Assembly: GCA_030248215.1 (NCBI GenBank)
Contig: JASANG010003673.1
Coordinates: 1-64,000 of the forward strand
Source: Enoplolaimus lenunculus
Taxonomy: Eukaryota; Nematoda; Enoplea; Enoplida; Thoracostomopsidae
Direction: 5' to 3'
Length of the DNA stretch: 64,000 nucleotides
The translations under genes were made by a program, and so were the position numbers. How positions within the stretch are numbered: position 1 is the stretch's first letter; the number at the start of each line of letters is the position of its first letter. Positions 21,149-37,042 of this stretch are shown in pieces. Under the pieces are notes generated by a model. It ran no database searches. It was not told the DNA's origin and saw nothing but the letters and a program-made list of their open reading frames with translations.

Positions 21149-21960
21149 TTAAGCGATAAGCTGGCTTCTCCACAACGGGGGGCCCAGCACTTTTCGAAAT
21201 TTTCAATTTCCCCCCGGTGAAAATTTTGCCGCCCCCAGGAAAGGCCCCCCGGCGAATTTTCGGCCGCCCCCCAGCAAAATTGCTGGGCGCCCCCCAGGAC
21301 TTTTCTAGGTCAAAACTTTTCAATGTTAAAACGTAAAGACCTGGACTTCTTTTGAGGCGGACATTCGGCAAAATATGATTTTATATTACGCTGAGTACTC
21401 ATAATTTTTAATAGCGTTACAAATACCCGTAGTAACTAATACAATTCAATAATGAACTGAAAAAGCACAATTATATAAAGACCGTTTCAGGGCATACAGC
21501 ATTCGAAAGTACCTTGCAGCAGCAAGTTCAACCCGCCTGAGCCTTATGATAAATTGAAGCTGTGACTAATATACAAAATATATATTAATCACAGTTTCAA
21601 TTATAGATTATCTATATTTTATATAATTGTGCTTCTTTCAACTTCTGGTTAAGTTGTCAGTATATACGTAATATTAGTTAAAATTATTGTTATAAGTGTT
21701 TGCGAGAAATTTTTGTCATGTTGAGCGATGAGTAATCTTACGTTGAGTTGGAAACACGGTCTAGAATGAAAAAAATGGTCCAAAAAAATCAGTTTGCAAA
21801 ATTATAAGCCTGCCCCCCAGGACCCCCCAAATCATCTGGGGGCCCCCCAGGAAAAATGCCCCCCAGCAAAATCAGCTGCCCCCCAGGAAACTCCTGGGGC
21901 CCCCAGGAAACGCCCCCGGCGGAAATTTTCAAGCTGTGGAGAAGCCAGATAAGCACTTAA
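21149..21960. mobile_element. TTAA-flanked inverted-repeat element with C-rich clusters
   Basis: Both ends carry TTAA (21149-21152 and 21957-21960), followed by inverted repeats: ataagctggcttctccacaa on the left and tgtggagaagccagataagc on the right. TTAA targets are typical of piggyBac-like transposons. Just inside each end are clusters of cccccag and gcccccc words (21180-21300 and 21810-21920), in contrast to the A+T-rich centre. There is no transposase reading frame, so it is non-autonomous. Superfamily assignment is inference. Confidence 0.75.
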
Positions 21961-22037
21961 TTACGTACGAAACACTGACAGGGGTGCTAAATCAACATTG
22001 TTCTCTGCTACATACAACTAGCTATGACATTAACAGT

Positions 22038-22980
22038 ATTGAGCGAAGCGAAACTCCGAGCGAAGCTTGGAGTTTCGCGAGGCGTTTTATGTTTTGTACT
22101 TGGGGGTCGAAAGGTGAATGTCCGTCCGTCCGAAAAGAATCTCAGGAACGGCTGAACCGATGTTGATAAACTTTTTTGTTTTAAAGCCAATTATCCTGGG
22201 GTATTAACCTCGCATTGGGGTTTGAAAATTTTAAGCCGTTTATTAGCTACAGGCTAATTTACATAATTAATTAAGTCTAAATTCGGACTTTCCACAATAT
22301 TTCACTAATTATTAAGGTTAAAAGCAATATAATTTCAGCACTAAAGGGTTTTTAGGTGCGAGGAATTTGAATAAATTGTTTACAAACCTCCAAAACCGAT
22401 AATTGAATAGTTAGCTAATAGCTAATTTGCATATTAGCGTAATTGACCAGACAAAATTGGGACTTTTTAAATTATTTCAATAATTATTAAGGTTAAAAGG
22501 TATATAATTTCAGCAGTAAAGGGTTTTTAGGTGCGAGGAATCTGAATAAATTGTTTACAAACGTCTAAAACCAATAATTGAGTAGTTAGCTAATAGATAA
22601 TTTGTATATAAGCATAGTTGATAAGCCTAAATTAGGCGTTTTTACAATGTTTCACTAATTATTAGGGTTACAAGCAATCTAATTTCAGCAATAATGGGTT
22701 TTCGGGTGCGAGGAATCTGAATAAATGATTGTCTACAAACCTTTAAAGGCGATTATCGAATAGTTAGCTAATAGATAGTTTGCATATTTGCTCAATTGAC
22801 GAGACAAAATTAGGACTTTTTAAATTATTCCAATAATTATTACGGTGGCTGAAGGGTTTTTGCGGGCGAGGAATCTGAGGAAATTGCTTACAAACCTCCA
22901 AAATCGTTAAATGAATAGTTAGCTAATAACTAATTTGCATATTACCTTAATTGCTTACATGTGTTCGCGCTTCGCTCAAT
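22038..22980. mobile_element. TIR element with 175-bp internal tandem repeats
   Basis: Perfect 13-bp inverted repeats attgagcgaagcg (22038-22050) and cgcttcgctcaat (22968-22980) bound the element. Inside, after a segment with gtccgtccgtccg, lie about four diverged tandem units of about 175 bp, marked by ggtgcgaggaat at about 22355, 22530 and 22705 and by gggcgaggaat at about 22863. Each unit repeats caataattattaaggtt and gaatagttagctaata. No coding frame. The segment with acttgggg is shared with the 89-bp repeats near tRNA-Leu. Confidence 0.75.
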
Positions 22981-24144
22981 AAATGTAGTCCCACTACGAC
23001 TGGTCATTGCTATCAAATGAAATGTACTCGCTTGCTGGCTGCGCGCAACTAAATCCTTGACTTTTAACATACTTCGGTGTTACTGTAAACGGGATGACCT
23101 CACTTGTGGACTTTCTGCACGAAAGGGAAGATTTCGGTCATCTAATTTTATTATGGCTTTAGCTTTGGTTCCACCTCCTAAACTCGGATAATACTACTCG
23201 GTGTCTGAATTGGTAATCGTAAAAAAATCCGAAGATTTAAGTTCAAACTGTTTTACTATAGTTCCTAAGTTCGGTTCGCTTGTTTGTTTATTGATAGTTT
23301 TTTGCCCATGTTAATTATAGTTATCTGCATAAGCAGGGAAGCCGTGAGACTTAGAGATGGTCAGTACGGCTTATTTTCATAATTACGGTTGTATTTATGC
23401 TTCAATATATGGTTTAGACTTACTGGACAAGTCTCTAAGATGTATCGGATAATAAAAATATTGAAAACTCACTGTGATCAAAATTATGGAAACGGAAAAC
23501 ATATTATTGAAGCAGAAAAGTTTCAAGCCTGTTTTATTTTCAGCCAACAAAATTGAAAAATACAATTTTTATTTAATAACAATTTCAGCGTATCTGTTAC
23601 GTGATTTATAACCACAAGTTTCAGCATAAAAATAAAGGAAATTCCGATATTTCTATAACGCATCCGGATATCTGTTTATCCGTAATGTGATTTACAACGA
23701 ATTTTCAGCATAAAAATAGAATTTTCGATATTTCTATAACGTAACCGGATATCCGGTTACACCCTGCTATATGCTCCAGGGCAACCTGGTTCATTGTGTA
23801 TAGCCATGGCATGGTGCTGGAGCAGTGAGTCTTTCTATTATCCGCCCAGCTGGCATTCGCCCAAAAGTATTTCGACTTTGAATTTGTTGCATAGTTGAGC
23901 TTTCCGTGACCTTCCCTTATGGTTCCGCGCCGAAATTTAAATTTTTGAAAACTTCAATTTTTAAGGTCCCAGAAATTACCCAACTTTTTGGACAAAAAAA
24001 TTATTGGAGAACCCAGAAGCTCAGATATGTATAAATTTTCGAAATCGATACTTTTTTGTTGAACGAAGGCTGGGTGGGGGATAACGGGCAAGACTTGTAT
24101 TAGTTACAATAACACTAGAATACATAACTAACATCCATTAATTA
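22981..24144. other. Intergenic, with a hAT-type right end
   Basis: No gene found. Bases about 23590-23766 hold the right end of a hAT-type element (gatatccggttacaccctg ending at 23766) with an internal duplication: ttcagcataaaaataaag and tataacgcatccggatatc recur about 100 bp later. The promoter region of GTF2H3 should lie in the last few hundred bases; I see no clear TATA or initiator. Confidence 0.5.
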
Positions 24145-26929
24145 ATGGCTTCACCGTCAGTTTTGGCAATAGTTTTTGATGTTAACTGGTATTGGTGGGG
24201 TCGATTGCTTCGTGACGCGGCAGAAAATCATGCCCAATTATCTGACAGAGGCTTGTTTTCACCAGATGACGTTTTGTACAATGTTATTGACTCTTTGATT
24301 GCGTTCAGTGCATCGTATATACTGCAGAGTGCGCGAAATTCTATTGTGTTATTAGCGGCCGGAACAGAAAACTGTAATGTGCTATACCCGTACAGCTTAG
24401 AAGGTGAGTTTCAATTTGGCTGTCTTTTTTATGCTGCTGTGACTACACCCTTACTGTGAAACTTTTATTTAAATTGTATTGCTAAATGTGATGTAACGTG
24501 CAAACCTGTCCCGTATGGGTGCAAATTTTTGTGACAAGCAAGCTTGGAAGTATTTCGCGAAGCGAAGTCGCATTGAAATACGCATTTTTCATTATTTGAA
24601 ATATACATTTTTTATATTTTTATCACTTGTTATGACTAATTTATATTGGTAATCTTCTAGAGAGCAACAAAGACCCTGCAGTAACTTTTGCATCAACATC
24701 TACTGGTGTCAACGATTTAGATGCAAACAGATTACGCAGTCAGTTGAGGCAGATTGCAACTGCATTTCCTGATGCAACTGATGGTAAGAGCGTGAAAACT
24801 AAGATATTTTACGTGAGCCTGCGTTCCTTTTATATACTTTGCGTGCGAGTTTCATAAAACACAAAACCGTATTGCGCGCAATATCTGCTGCCAGTGATAC
24901 ATTCTGTTAAAATTTAAAATTGTTAGCATTACAGTGAGACGGTTATTGTATGGATTTTTTAAATAGTGCCAGGCCAATCCAACAGTTCTCAGTCACACAA
25001 TATATGGCTGGTTTTCGACGAAGATTAATGCAATATCCACAATATTATGCGTACACTAGGTGAATTGTAAGAGGGCAGTGTGATGCACAATGAAGCCAAC
25101 GGCTTTAGCGTGCATCACGCTGAACTAAAAAAGCTAAAGTAAGCTTCAGTGTGCAGCGCACTGAAGCTAAAGATGCTTCAGTGTCCATCAGACACCTGGT
25201 GTAGTGGTGTACACATGATATTGTGGAAATTGCATAAACTAATAGTATATACTCAAAATAGTAACTAGTTGCTAAAATCTGTTTATTCTGTGTAAATAGG
25301 TTGCAGTATTAATGATTGTGTTATTTAGTGCATCTGCAGACGACTTTGTTTGGATTAAATATACTTATACAAGTTAAACATTTTACGATTGAAACCAGCA
25401 GAGACTGTACCAACTACTGTGTGTCTTTGATGTTTCAGACGATAACGCAATTCCCGAGACTAGATTTGCTGCAGCATTGTCGAAAGCGTTGGCGTATGTT
25501 AACAAGATTAATCGAAAACCAGCAGGGATACGATCTACTACAACCACGACCGAAGATGATAGATTTTCAGGCAGTGGTCCATTGCCGAAGGAAACAAGAA
25601 AAAGCAGTCATCGTATACTTGTTATCAAAGTTTCAGATGATACAACAACACAGTATATGAATTTGATGAATATATTCTTCACGGCCCAAAAAGTATGTAT
25701 GCACATGCAGTCACGAATAGATTTAAGTGCAATCGGGGTTCTGATCACGATCACCCGTTTCTTAGATGCAATCGCTCGCAAATGCGGCTTGAACTGCTTT
25801 CCGCTACCGCAACCGTAACTGCTATCGCAACAGCGATTGATAGTATTACAATTTTCAATTGTTTGGAAACGCGGTTACAACTGCAGTTTGAGACAGGACC
25901 GCGATCGCATCTCTAGACGCGACTGGTTGCAAGCAAAAAATTTAATCGCGGTTGGAAAAACGCAACTGCGGATAACCGCAAATACTATGCATTTAATAAT
26001 TCTGTCATTGACTGCATGTGTATAATGCAGGGTGCAAAACGGAACTGGATTATACCAGAATCGGAATCGGAACAGCAAATTTATACCAAAATTGTAATCG
26101 GAATCGGAACAAGAAATTTCTTGACTGTACGGATAATTTATATTGACAAATATAATATTGGTTTAGGGTGGCTGTTGGCTGGCAACAGTTTTCAAATACT
26201 TCGCATCGCATTAACAAATTGGCGATTATTTCTGGTTCTGTAAAGCTAAACAACAATCAATTATTGCTAAGTTAAATCATCGAAACTAATTTAATAGATA
26301 AAATGATACAGAATTTTTTGCAACGTATCACAACAAGTAAGATTAAAATTTACATTTGAAAATTCCGATTCCGTTTCGTTGTGCAATCGTAATTGAAATC
26401 GGTAATCGGAATTCCGGTTGCATCCTGACATAGTGCCTTTGTTTGAATGCACAATTTTAAAAATACCAAATATGCTTGTTATTATAATATTATTTAAATT
26501 ATTAATTGTTGTTAGATGCAGACTGTGATCGATACGTGCTTGTTGTATCAAACGTCATCCCTTTTCGAACAAGCTAGCGATATCACTGGCGGAATATGTG
26601 TACGCATCCCAACGTTACCTGCATTTTTGCAGTATCTGATAACCGTTTTTTCTCCCAGCACCACATTACGCGAAGCCATTGTTCCGCTTTCCATCGGTAC
26701 TGTTGACTATCGACCAGCGTGCTTTTGTCATCAAAGGCTTGTGGATATCGCGTATGTATGTAGCGTGTGCCTGTCAGTGTTTTGTGCCTGGCGGCCGATA
26801 TGCTCAACGTGTGATTCAGTGTTCAAGTTGCCACAAGGACTAAAAATGGCCGGGTCTGCAGTGACACCTAGTTTCAGCTTGCCTGCGAAGAAGAGAAAAG
26901 TGGACAGTGGAGCTAATCAAACTCAGTAG
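24145..26929 (+). CDS. GTF2H3: General transcription factor IIH subunit 3 (p34/Tfb4)
   Basis: Four exons, 24145-24403, 24661-24783, 25439-25692 and 26516-26929, give 349 residues with consistent phases and GT-AG sites; the human protein is about 308. The N-terminus VLAIVFDVNWYWWG matches the family's VIVVDANPIWWG at the start of its von Willebrand A-like fold. ILVIKVSDDTTTQYMNLMN and SLFEQASDITGG are family blocks. Residues 281-311 carry the C-terminal zinc-binding pattern C-x-CH...C-x2-C...C...C-x2-C (ACFCH, YVCSVCLSVFC, ICSTC). The end has a basic KKRKV at about residues 337-341, a plausible nuclear signal. Known role: structural subunit of the TFIIH core, partner of p44, needed for transcription initiation and nucleotide excision repair. 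The extra length is mostly a serine/threonine-rich insert in exons 2-3. The start is the first ATG of the open frame. Confidence 0.96.
25709..26013. mobile_element. CpG-rich MITE in GTF2H3 intron 3
   Basis: The left end agtcacgaatagatttaagt and the right end aataattctgtcattgact are imperfect inverted repeats like those of 9757-10149. The interior is rich in cgcaatcgc, ccgcgatcgc and gcggttac words. The flanks tgc/gca read as a short palindrome, so the target duplication is ambiguous. It starts only 17 bp after the exon 3 donor. Confidence 0.65.
26028..26427. mobile_element. hAT-type MITE in GTF2H3 intron 3
   Basis: Begins cagggtgcaaaacgg and ends attccggttgcatcctg. Flanking 8-mers gtataatg and acatagtg agree at 5 of 8 positions, so the duplication is decayed or doubtful. 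The interior ggctgttggctggcaac is shared with 8860 and 18697. It stops 88 bp before the exon 4 acceptor. Confidence 0.75.
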
Positions 26930-27027
26930 GGCGCTTAATGATGAATGGTTTCGTAACCAATTCACTAGTTTCTATAGTTGCTTTATATTTAATTTATTGG
27001 TTCAAAAAATGGATGCCCTGCTATATA

Positions 27028-27033
27028 AATAAA
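27028..27033 (+). terminator. Polyadenylation signal AATAAA after GTF2H3
   Basis: aataaa about 100 bp after the GTF2H3 stop, within ctatataaataaatacgg. It is the first canonical hexamer downstream. Confidence 0.6.
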
Positions 27034-27059
27034 TACGGCTATAAACTGTAGCAATAATC

Positions 27060-28075
27060 TACAAACTTTTGCCAAAAATTTAGTTTTAAGAACCATTTCT
27101 AAGAAATCTCGTCAGTTTATTAAAGGTTTCACAATTGTTCCAAAGCTATAAATAGCGGCAAACTTTTCCAAAAATTTCAAGACCGAAAGTATCGGAATCT
27201 CAAACAAAAATTCTACCGGAGCAGTAATTGATGGTCAATTTTATCCGAGCTGGAGGTAGACCTTCGGTTGTACCTTACCTACTTACTATAAGTTATGCTA
27301 TCTGTTTGGCCAAAATTAAAAAATTTTGCGGGATAAAATTAAAAATAACAAGCATCGAAAAGCTTACAAACGTCGGCTAAAGTATTTATTTCTAAGCCTA
27401 ACCTAAGCAAAAAAATAGCCAAATGTTCTAACTTAGCTCCGTAGAAAATGCTCTGTCCCTTATCAACTTTAATAACCCGAATAAGAGGGGATGGTAAAAA
27501 AAGTCAGGTTTGTATTGTATTTTGAGTAGGTATCTACAGGAGTTCATTTTATTAAAATTAGAATCAGTAAATAGATATGTCCAGAAGTATTGTACCATGA
27601 AAGCCCATTCAGGGTACAATCGGTGGTCTGGCTACGGCAGAAAATCGACCTTTGGTTTCGGCAGAATTTCTGCCGGGCGTTGCAACTTATTTTGGTAAAA
27701 TTTTGCATTGTGTTGCAAATTATTTGTTTGGTACGTTTCGTTTTGACGTTTGACGTACATTTTTTAACTAAAACGTGCCCAGATTTCGTAAAAACCAGCC
27801 TAAAACCGAAAGATTTCATAACACCGGGTACAACCTGAGATCTGTCTCTGGCTTTGGCAGAAGATCGACCTTCGGCTCCGGTAGAAATTCTGCCGGATAT
27901 TTCGGCAATTTCGGTAGTGAAATTTGCATATTTTTACAAAATTTATTTGTTTGGTACTTACGTTTCATTTTAGCTTAACGTACAATGACGAAAGGTTAAT
28001 GAGATTTCGTAAAAAAATAAGCTTAAAACCAAAAAATTTAACAACACCTTACAGTATTTGCTAAAATTAGCAAAT
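27060..28075. mobile_element. Cluster of CAGGGTAC-family hAT-type fragments
   Basis: A right end (gaccttcggttgtacct, about 27285) is followed by two left-half copies in tandem. One begins at 27610 (cagggtacaatcggtggtc) and one near 27826 (gggtacaacctgagatctg). Each contains cagaaaatcgacctttgg-type and ttctgccgg words and a shared segment tttgtttggtac. The same family occurs at 122-166 and 35040-35300. No coding content. Confidence 0.6.
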
Positions 28076-31000
28076 CAATTTTAACTGCATAACTTTGCCT
28101 TAATACCTGCAGTCGTCGGACTTTGTAAAAATTTAAAGTAAAGTAGCGGATACACGGAAACGTAAACAGATAGCCAAACTTGCTGCTCTAAGGGAAATAA
28201 TACACTGACCCACAAGCTAATTGTTATGAGTGTAAAACATACGCTCTAAAAATCGCTTTTATTTATTATGCACCTGCTTCAATAGTGCTCAATATCCGGT
28301 TTAGAAGATCGCTACTGACTAATAAATACATGGTTGGACACATGAAATTGAGTTTAATTGGTTTATCTCCGTCTGATTTCAATCACTGCAGCATAGATTC
28401 TATCGAATGTCACCCCTCCCTCGAACTACATGAGGTGTTTTACGTTCCAAAAAGAAAGAACCAAAATAATATACTTAATTGTATGAACATCAGTCCATGT
28501 TGCTTTTAGTGGTGTTCCTCTTTCCGGTTTCTCGCAAGACCGCAGTAGAGTAGGCTTAAATGTTACGAGTATTTTTGCTTGGTCTCAATAGTTTAAGCTT
28601 GTTTTTATTACACTGAGGAGATTCAAACTATGAACATCGGACATTTTTTCATATCTGGATATCTGAAATTAAGTTTTCTACTTCGGATATCCGAAACTCG
28701 ATTTTGTGTTTTTGGGTTTCTGATGATCCAAGCCTAACTTTTCGTTTCGCAAGCACATGTTTTAACTTGTTCTAAGGGAAGTGCCCTGACCCACAAGCTG
28801 ATTGCTATGATCGTAAATCAATTCAAAATGAGTTTGAGAAAGATTCTGCGGATAGTAAAACTACCGCATTTCCCTATCGCGACCTGAATTCCGGTTGCCC
28901 CGTACTGAAGTCCAAATGTATTCTTGAAAAAATCATTCAATATTTTGATCTTGAAACTCAAGGAGTATGGTGAATTGAGTAGTTCGCTACAAATGGTTGA
29001 CCGGGTTTGTAAGGCGACAAGTTATCCTACGGAAGGTGCCGCGAAATTTTTTAAAAAACCACTGCTTTGTTTGTCCAAACTGATCTTGAGTGTACGTAAT
29101 CGTATTATCGAAGCCTAGTGTACTTACTGCGATCCAACAATAAATTTAGACTAAACGAACAGCAATTCTGTCTAAAAGCTTATAAATGTGTGCTTTATGA
29201 CGTGAAATGAATACCGGTAAAAGCAGCATGTTCATTACACTGATGCTTATCATTGAGTAAGCGGACTTTGAAGCCAAACTTGAAATGGTAACAATTTTGC
29301 TGGGGAAAAATTACGGAAGCGGGGTAAAATTGCACCGTGACTTTATACAGTCCCTGGTGTATTAACACTTGGTATTTGGTTTAGAAGTTACTTTTGTGGT
29401 AACCTAGTTTTACCGGCGGATCCGGAAATGTCTGACGGGGGCAGCTATGCTTTGTTTAGACTTGTGTTTATTACGCGAGGATGCTTAAACTTGGGCATAT
29501 GTTTTGGTTGTTACACTGTTAAAGTAAAATTGGTCCAAATCTTCAGGACCCGCTCTAGTCTTAATATATCGGAACATATGCCGATTGGCTCCTCATAACC
29601 TTCCTTGAAAAGTGGAAGCCCCTGGTCTATACATGGGCCAAAATTTCAATTAAATTTCAATTTAAAGACTGGAACATATACTTTAACTTTTTGTGATCTT
29701 TATGGATTACTGCGGAACATAAAAATGTGCCTATTTTCAACAGTTGAAGAAATCTATATTTTTCATATAATTTTGTAAAAGCGACGCACTAGATTGAATT
29801 GCGTCATTTTTGGTGTTTGATGACTGCTTTAGCGCTCCTAATTTACTAATTTCGCGACACAAATGAAGAAGGAAAGTTTTTCAGCGTGTCTTTAGCATGG
29901 CTGATTACGACAACGCCACTGAGCTCGAACAAGCCAGACTATGATTTGAGCGCCAAGGACAATAGCCGGCTTTGGAATCCTTTCTCTGACTATCCAGAAA
30001 CGTTTGACGGGTTCGAGCTTGGGGTTTCTCTAGATCTGGTACGAAAAGAATGGTTTGGTTGTTTTGTCCAAAAAATTGAAATGTATGGTCCGGTTTGAGA
30101 AACGGAAAAAGTGGAAAAGTAGAAAATTCAAGCGAATGATTCTTTTGGATTTGTAGGGTCAGTTGGAGAAACAAAAACTCTAGGACTCAGCGTAACGTGA
30201 AGTCTGAAAGAGTGCTAGATATTGTATTAAACATTATTATGGTTTATTGGCCAAATTCATTTTCAAACAGCTAAGCCTTAAAACATATGTAAGTACCAAG
30301 AAATTGTATTGAAAATTATTATTTATGAGCTACATTTTCAAACAGCTGGACAAACTTACTGAAATGGTTTTGAACAGTTTGGTGCTTCAGCATATGAGAA
30401 CCGCTTTAGTGCGGGAAGGGCTTGGGGGCGGTAGCCGTCCATTCTGTTTAAAATGACTGTAGTTGTTCCGGCATTTTACTGTTGACAAGCAGTAAAGACC
30501 TTATGTTTTCATCTCAAACTCGTATGTGTCATCTAGTTTATTTTTGTATGAATCTTGAAATTATTTTAGCAGGTGTCTATTACTTTTAAAGCTAGTCAGA
30601 AAGTTTTCTTTGCCCCTTGCGACCCTAAATTTTGTAAAAAGATTTCAATACACGCATTACGAAGGTGGGTGTAAAAGGGACCGTAAAAGTTAACGACGCT
30701 ATTTAATAGGTCGGAAGTTTTTTCCTCGATGTTCTTCATTTCCGAAACCGATTTTGAAAAGTTTCTTTGTTTAGTCGAAAATAACTATAAATTACGTAGC
30801 TACGATAAATTTGATTAGTTCCTCGGTTCCATGAGTTTTGCAATGCACTACTATCGTAGTTGCCTTAACAGTAGGGATGCAGCAATTGCAGGGATGTGTG
30901 GTCTCGGTTTTTGTTTCGGTAAGTTTCGGGATTAGGCTGATCTCGGTCTCGGTTCTTTGAGTCTTGGAAGGGTTCAAACCGAGACCAAAGGACAAATACA

Positions 31001-31485
31001 AGTTCTCGTTTTTATCTGCTCAACGCTCACATAAAACAGGCGTCAGTTGCATTGCAAAAAATTAGGTGATTCTTTGCCGATAATTTTTCACATAACAGTG
31101 AGTGGGAATGCTATCAATTTCATTGATTGCGTGTATCAGTGCGTTTGATCAGAAAAACTTGTCTAAGCGTTTGTGTTTGAAAAATTAATTGAAGTGCCTT
31201 CTTAACAGTAATTAAAACGGGCAATGAATGTTTTACTGCTGTATTCGCGAAAACTAGTTACAGCTAGGTTGCAATTGTATTGCATTGATATTAAAATAAC
31301 ATGTTTCCATCATGTGTTTTATTTGATATCTAGGCACCTCTACATTAAGGTATATCATACCTATTATTTACATCTGTTTATGTTATAATACATATGAATT
31401 AGTTTCAGAAACCTGCAGTGTTCAACACAGTAAAATATTACCTATTGAATTTATTGTTTCTTCAATTAACGGTGACAAAGTAACC
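28076..31485. other. Intergenic between GTF2H3 and RPS15, repeats only
   Basis: No supported gene. A diverged duplicated motif (ctgacccacaagctaattg at about 28206 and ctgacccacaagctgattg at about 28785) marks an unnamed repeat. Bases about 30880-31120 (gtctcggttctttgagtctt, followed by accgagaccaaaggacaaat) match a second copy near 61230-61330, an otherwise unclassified dispersed family. The 5' untranslated region and promoter of RPS15 lie just before 31486. Confidence 0.45.
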
Positions 31486-34621
<3,136 letters not shown>

Positions 34622-34631
34622 AATGGTAGTT

Positions 34632-34637
34632 AATAAA
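34632..34637 (+). terminator. Polyadenylation signal AATAAA after RPS15
   Basis: aataaa begins 11 bp after the RPS15 stop codon (tgaaatggtagttaataaaac). Very short 3' untranslated regions are usual for ribosomal protein genes. Confidence 0.75.
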
Positions 34638-34749
34638 ACGCAACGTCGCATACTTTTAATTGTTATTTTTAACGAATGAATATAGAGATCACTGACTCGT
34701 TAAATAAAATTTGTTGTTTTCTGGCTATGGGCAAAGAGTCGTAAACTGT

Positions 34750-34954
34750 CAGGATTTATATATACTATAATATAATTCAACCTATTTCATTTTTATCGTT
34801 ACTATTTGAACAAGTGGCTTTAAAAAGGTTTGTGAAAGATTAGCAAATTTAAAAAATGACCAAAATTTAATACTACGGGTTTTTTAATTCCGATAAAAAA
34901 TTTACCTGAACCGGGATGGAAAAAATGCTGGAACAGTATTCCCGTTGCGTCCTG
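34750..34954. mobile_element. Degraded hAT-type right end
   Basis: tttacctgaaccgggatgg followed by attcccgttgcgtcctg at 34938-34954 resembles the right end of the 32395 subfamily. The left end is not found. Confidence 0.4.
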
Positions 34955-35039
34955 GCTTAAAGCATGAGCTTATATCTAAGCCCAAGCGTCAAATTGCAGT
35001 CTAAAGCTGTAACTTAGTCTTGCATTATCGCAAAACAAC

Positions 35040-35406
35040 GTTCCGCCCGTAGCAGGGTTCATCCGAAGGTCTGAATCCGGCAGAAAGTTGACCTCTCACT
35101 CTGGTAGAATTTCTGCCCTAGGCTCCGATAATATCGGTAGTAAAATTGTGCAATATCTGTCTACACTGCAAATTCCGATGAGTTGATTCATCAACTCAGA
35201 GAGCTAAGTGTGAGGTGAAATTAACAGGGTACAATCGGAGGTCTGGCTCTGGCAAAAAATAGGCCTTTGGTTCCATTCTAAGTTTTGCCGGCAATTTCGG
35301 TAGTATCATTTTGCACAATTTTGCTGTTTAGCGCGTTTCGTTTGTTTTTGTCAATTTTCAGGAAAGAATTATATCCGAAATTTCGCAGAAAATAGCGTAA
35401 AACCAA
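35040..35406. mobile_element. CAGGGTAC-family hAT-type fragments
   Basis: Two left-end-like starts, gcagggttcatccgaaggtc at about 35052 and acagggtacaatcggaggtc at about 35226, each followed by ggcagaaa- and tctgcc-type words as at 27610. Truncated and without target duplications I can see. Confidence 0.5.
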
Positions 35407-36360
35407 ACTTACAACATATTGCAGATATTGGCTAAAATTAATTAACCATCATTTTTACTACCTATATTTTGACTCACCTCCGGCTCCGGTAAGTTTCGAT
35501 GACCTCTGACTCCGGTATTTTTTACCACTGGTTGCACCCTGAAATTCAATTCATTAGAATTTACGGTGTGGTGCGTCGCGTTTTAGCTTTTAGTGCAATT
35601 TTGAGGAAAAATATTGAGATTTCGTACAAGATAACCGTAAAACCAAAAGATTTTAACCAAGACCTTACAGATATTTGGTAAATTAGCAAATTAAACTAAC
35701 GTCATTTTAACTACTGAATTTCGCCTCGCCTCGGGCAATATTTTATCGACCATTACCTCCGTCTCCGGTATTTTTCAGCTCCGGTTGCACCCTGGCCACA
35801 ATTTACATGTAGGAACTATTCGTTTGTTTTGTACATTCTGATTTGAGCATATCTGTTCTAAGTATAGATGGGCACCGGGTATAACTTACAACATATTGCA
35901 GATATTGGCTAAAATTAATTAACCATCATTTTTACTACCTATATTTTGACTCACCTCCGGCTCCGGTAAGTTTCGATGACCTCTGACTCCGGTATTTTTT
36001 ACCACTGGTTGCACCCTGAAATTCAATTCATTAGAATTTACGGTGTGGTGCGTCGCGTTTTAGCTTTTAATGCAATTTTGAGGAAAAATATTGAGATTTC
36101 GTACAAGATAACCGTAAAACCAAAAGATTTTAACCAAGACCTTACAGATATTTGGTAAATTAGCAAATTAAACTAACGTCATTTTAACTACTGAATTTCG
36201 CCTCGCCTCGGGCAATATTTTATCGACCATTACCTCCGTCTCCGGTATTTTTCAGCTCCGGTTGCACCCTGGCCACAATTTACATGTAGGAACTATTCGT
36301 TTGTTTTGTACATTCTGATTTGAGCATATCTGTTTTAAGTATAGATGGGCACCGGGTATA
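35407..36360. repeat. 477-bp tandem duplication
   Basis: 35407-35883 and 35884-36360 are near-identical head-to-tail copies with exact 477-bp spacing of every landmark (acttacaacatattgcag at both starts, tacctccgtctccgg, tgggcaccgggtata at both ends). I count only a few single-base differences, so the duplication is recent. The unit itself is made of hAT-type fragments (ctccggttgcaccctgg). Confidence 0.9.
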
Positions 36361-37042
36361 AAAAATATCCTAACATATATCCAAAAAGAAACATGTATCC
36401 GGATATATCCGCCGGACCACCGAAATGCTGTTGCGTAAATAATTTTGTGAAACAATTTGCGTTGTTTCGCCATTAAAGTAAGTAACAGGATCTGACGAAA
36501 AGAAATTCTGTATTGAAACCTAAGTAAAAAATATTGAACCACATTCCGGAATAAATTTCATGATAATTTAAAATTTTGATTTCTTAAAACATGCCAAGAT
36601 TAAAAAAATTTCAGTTTAGCTTAATATTTATCGAAATGATGACTTCATATTTTCTAATTATATATCTCAAAATTAACTGTGAAAAACTTGCATCGAATAC
36701 GACCGTCAGATACAAAATTTACTTACTTTTGCAAGAAACAAAATCTACTTATATATACATGTGCCAAGTCGCATCGCGAGACTACATACTGGCCGTCATT
36801 TTAATTACTAACTGCTCTCGATTTAATAAGACGCCAAGCCTAACTGAGTATTTATGATGCTAATTAATAAAATGCTTGCCTGTAAATCTGGCAATCTGTG
36901 AAGTGCACATTTGAATTTCCCATGACACAGAACCCAAATAATGCAACAAAGGATACTAAGTTATCCAATTGGTTTTTACTATAAATGAAAATGAACACAG
37001 CTTGCATGACATTGTCAAGTATTAACAAAAATAATTGGTTCT
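36361..37042. other. 3' flank of the fibrinogen-domain gene
   Basis: No exon supported. The 3' untranslated region of the minus-strand gene must begin below 37043. I could not find a canonical minus-strand polyadenylation hexamer close by. Confidence 0.35.

Noticed and set aside
30880-31120. Possible promoter element of RPS15
   Set aside because: The sequence is a dispersed repeat with another copy at 61205-61400, so position near RPS15 is likely incidental.
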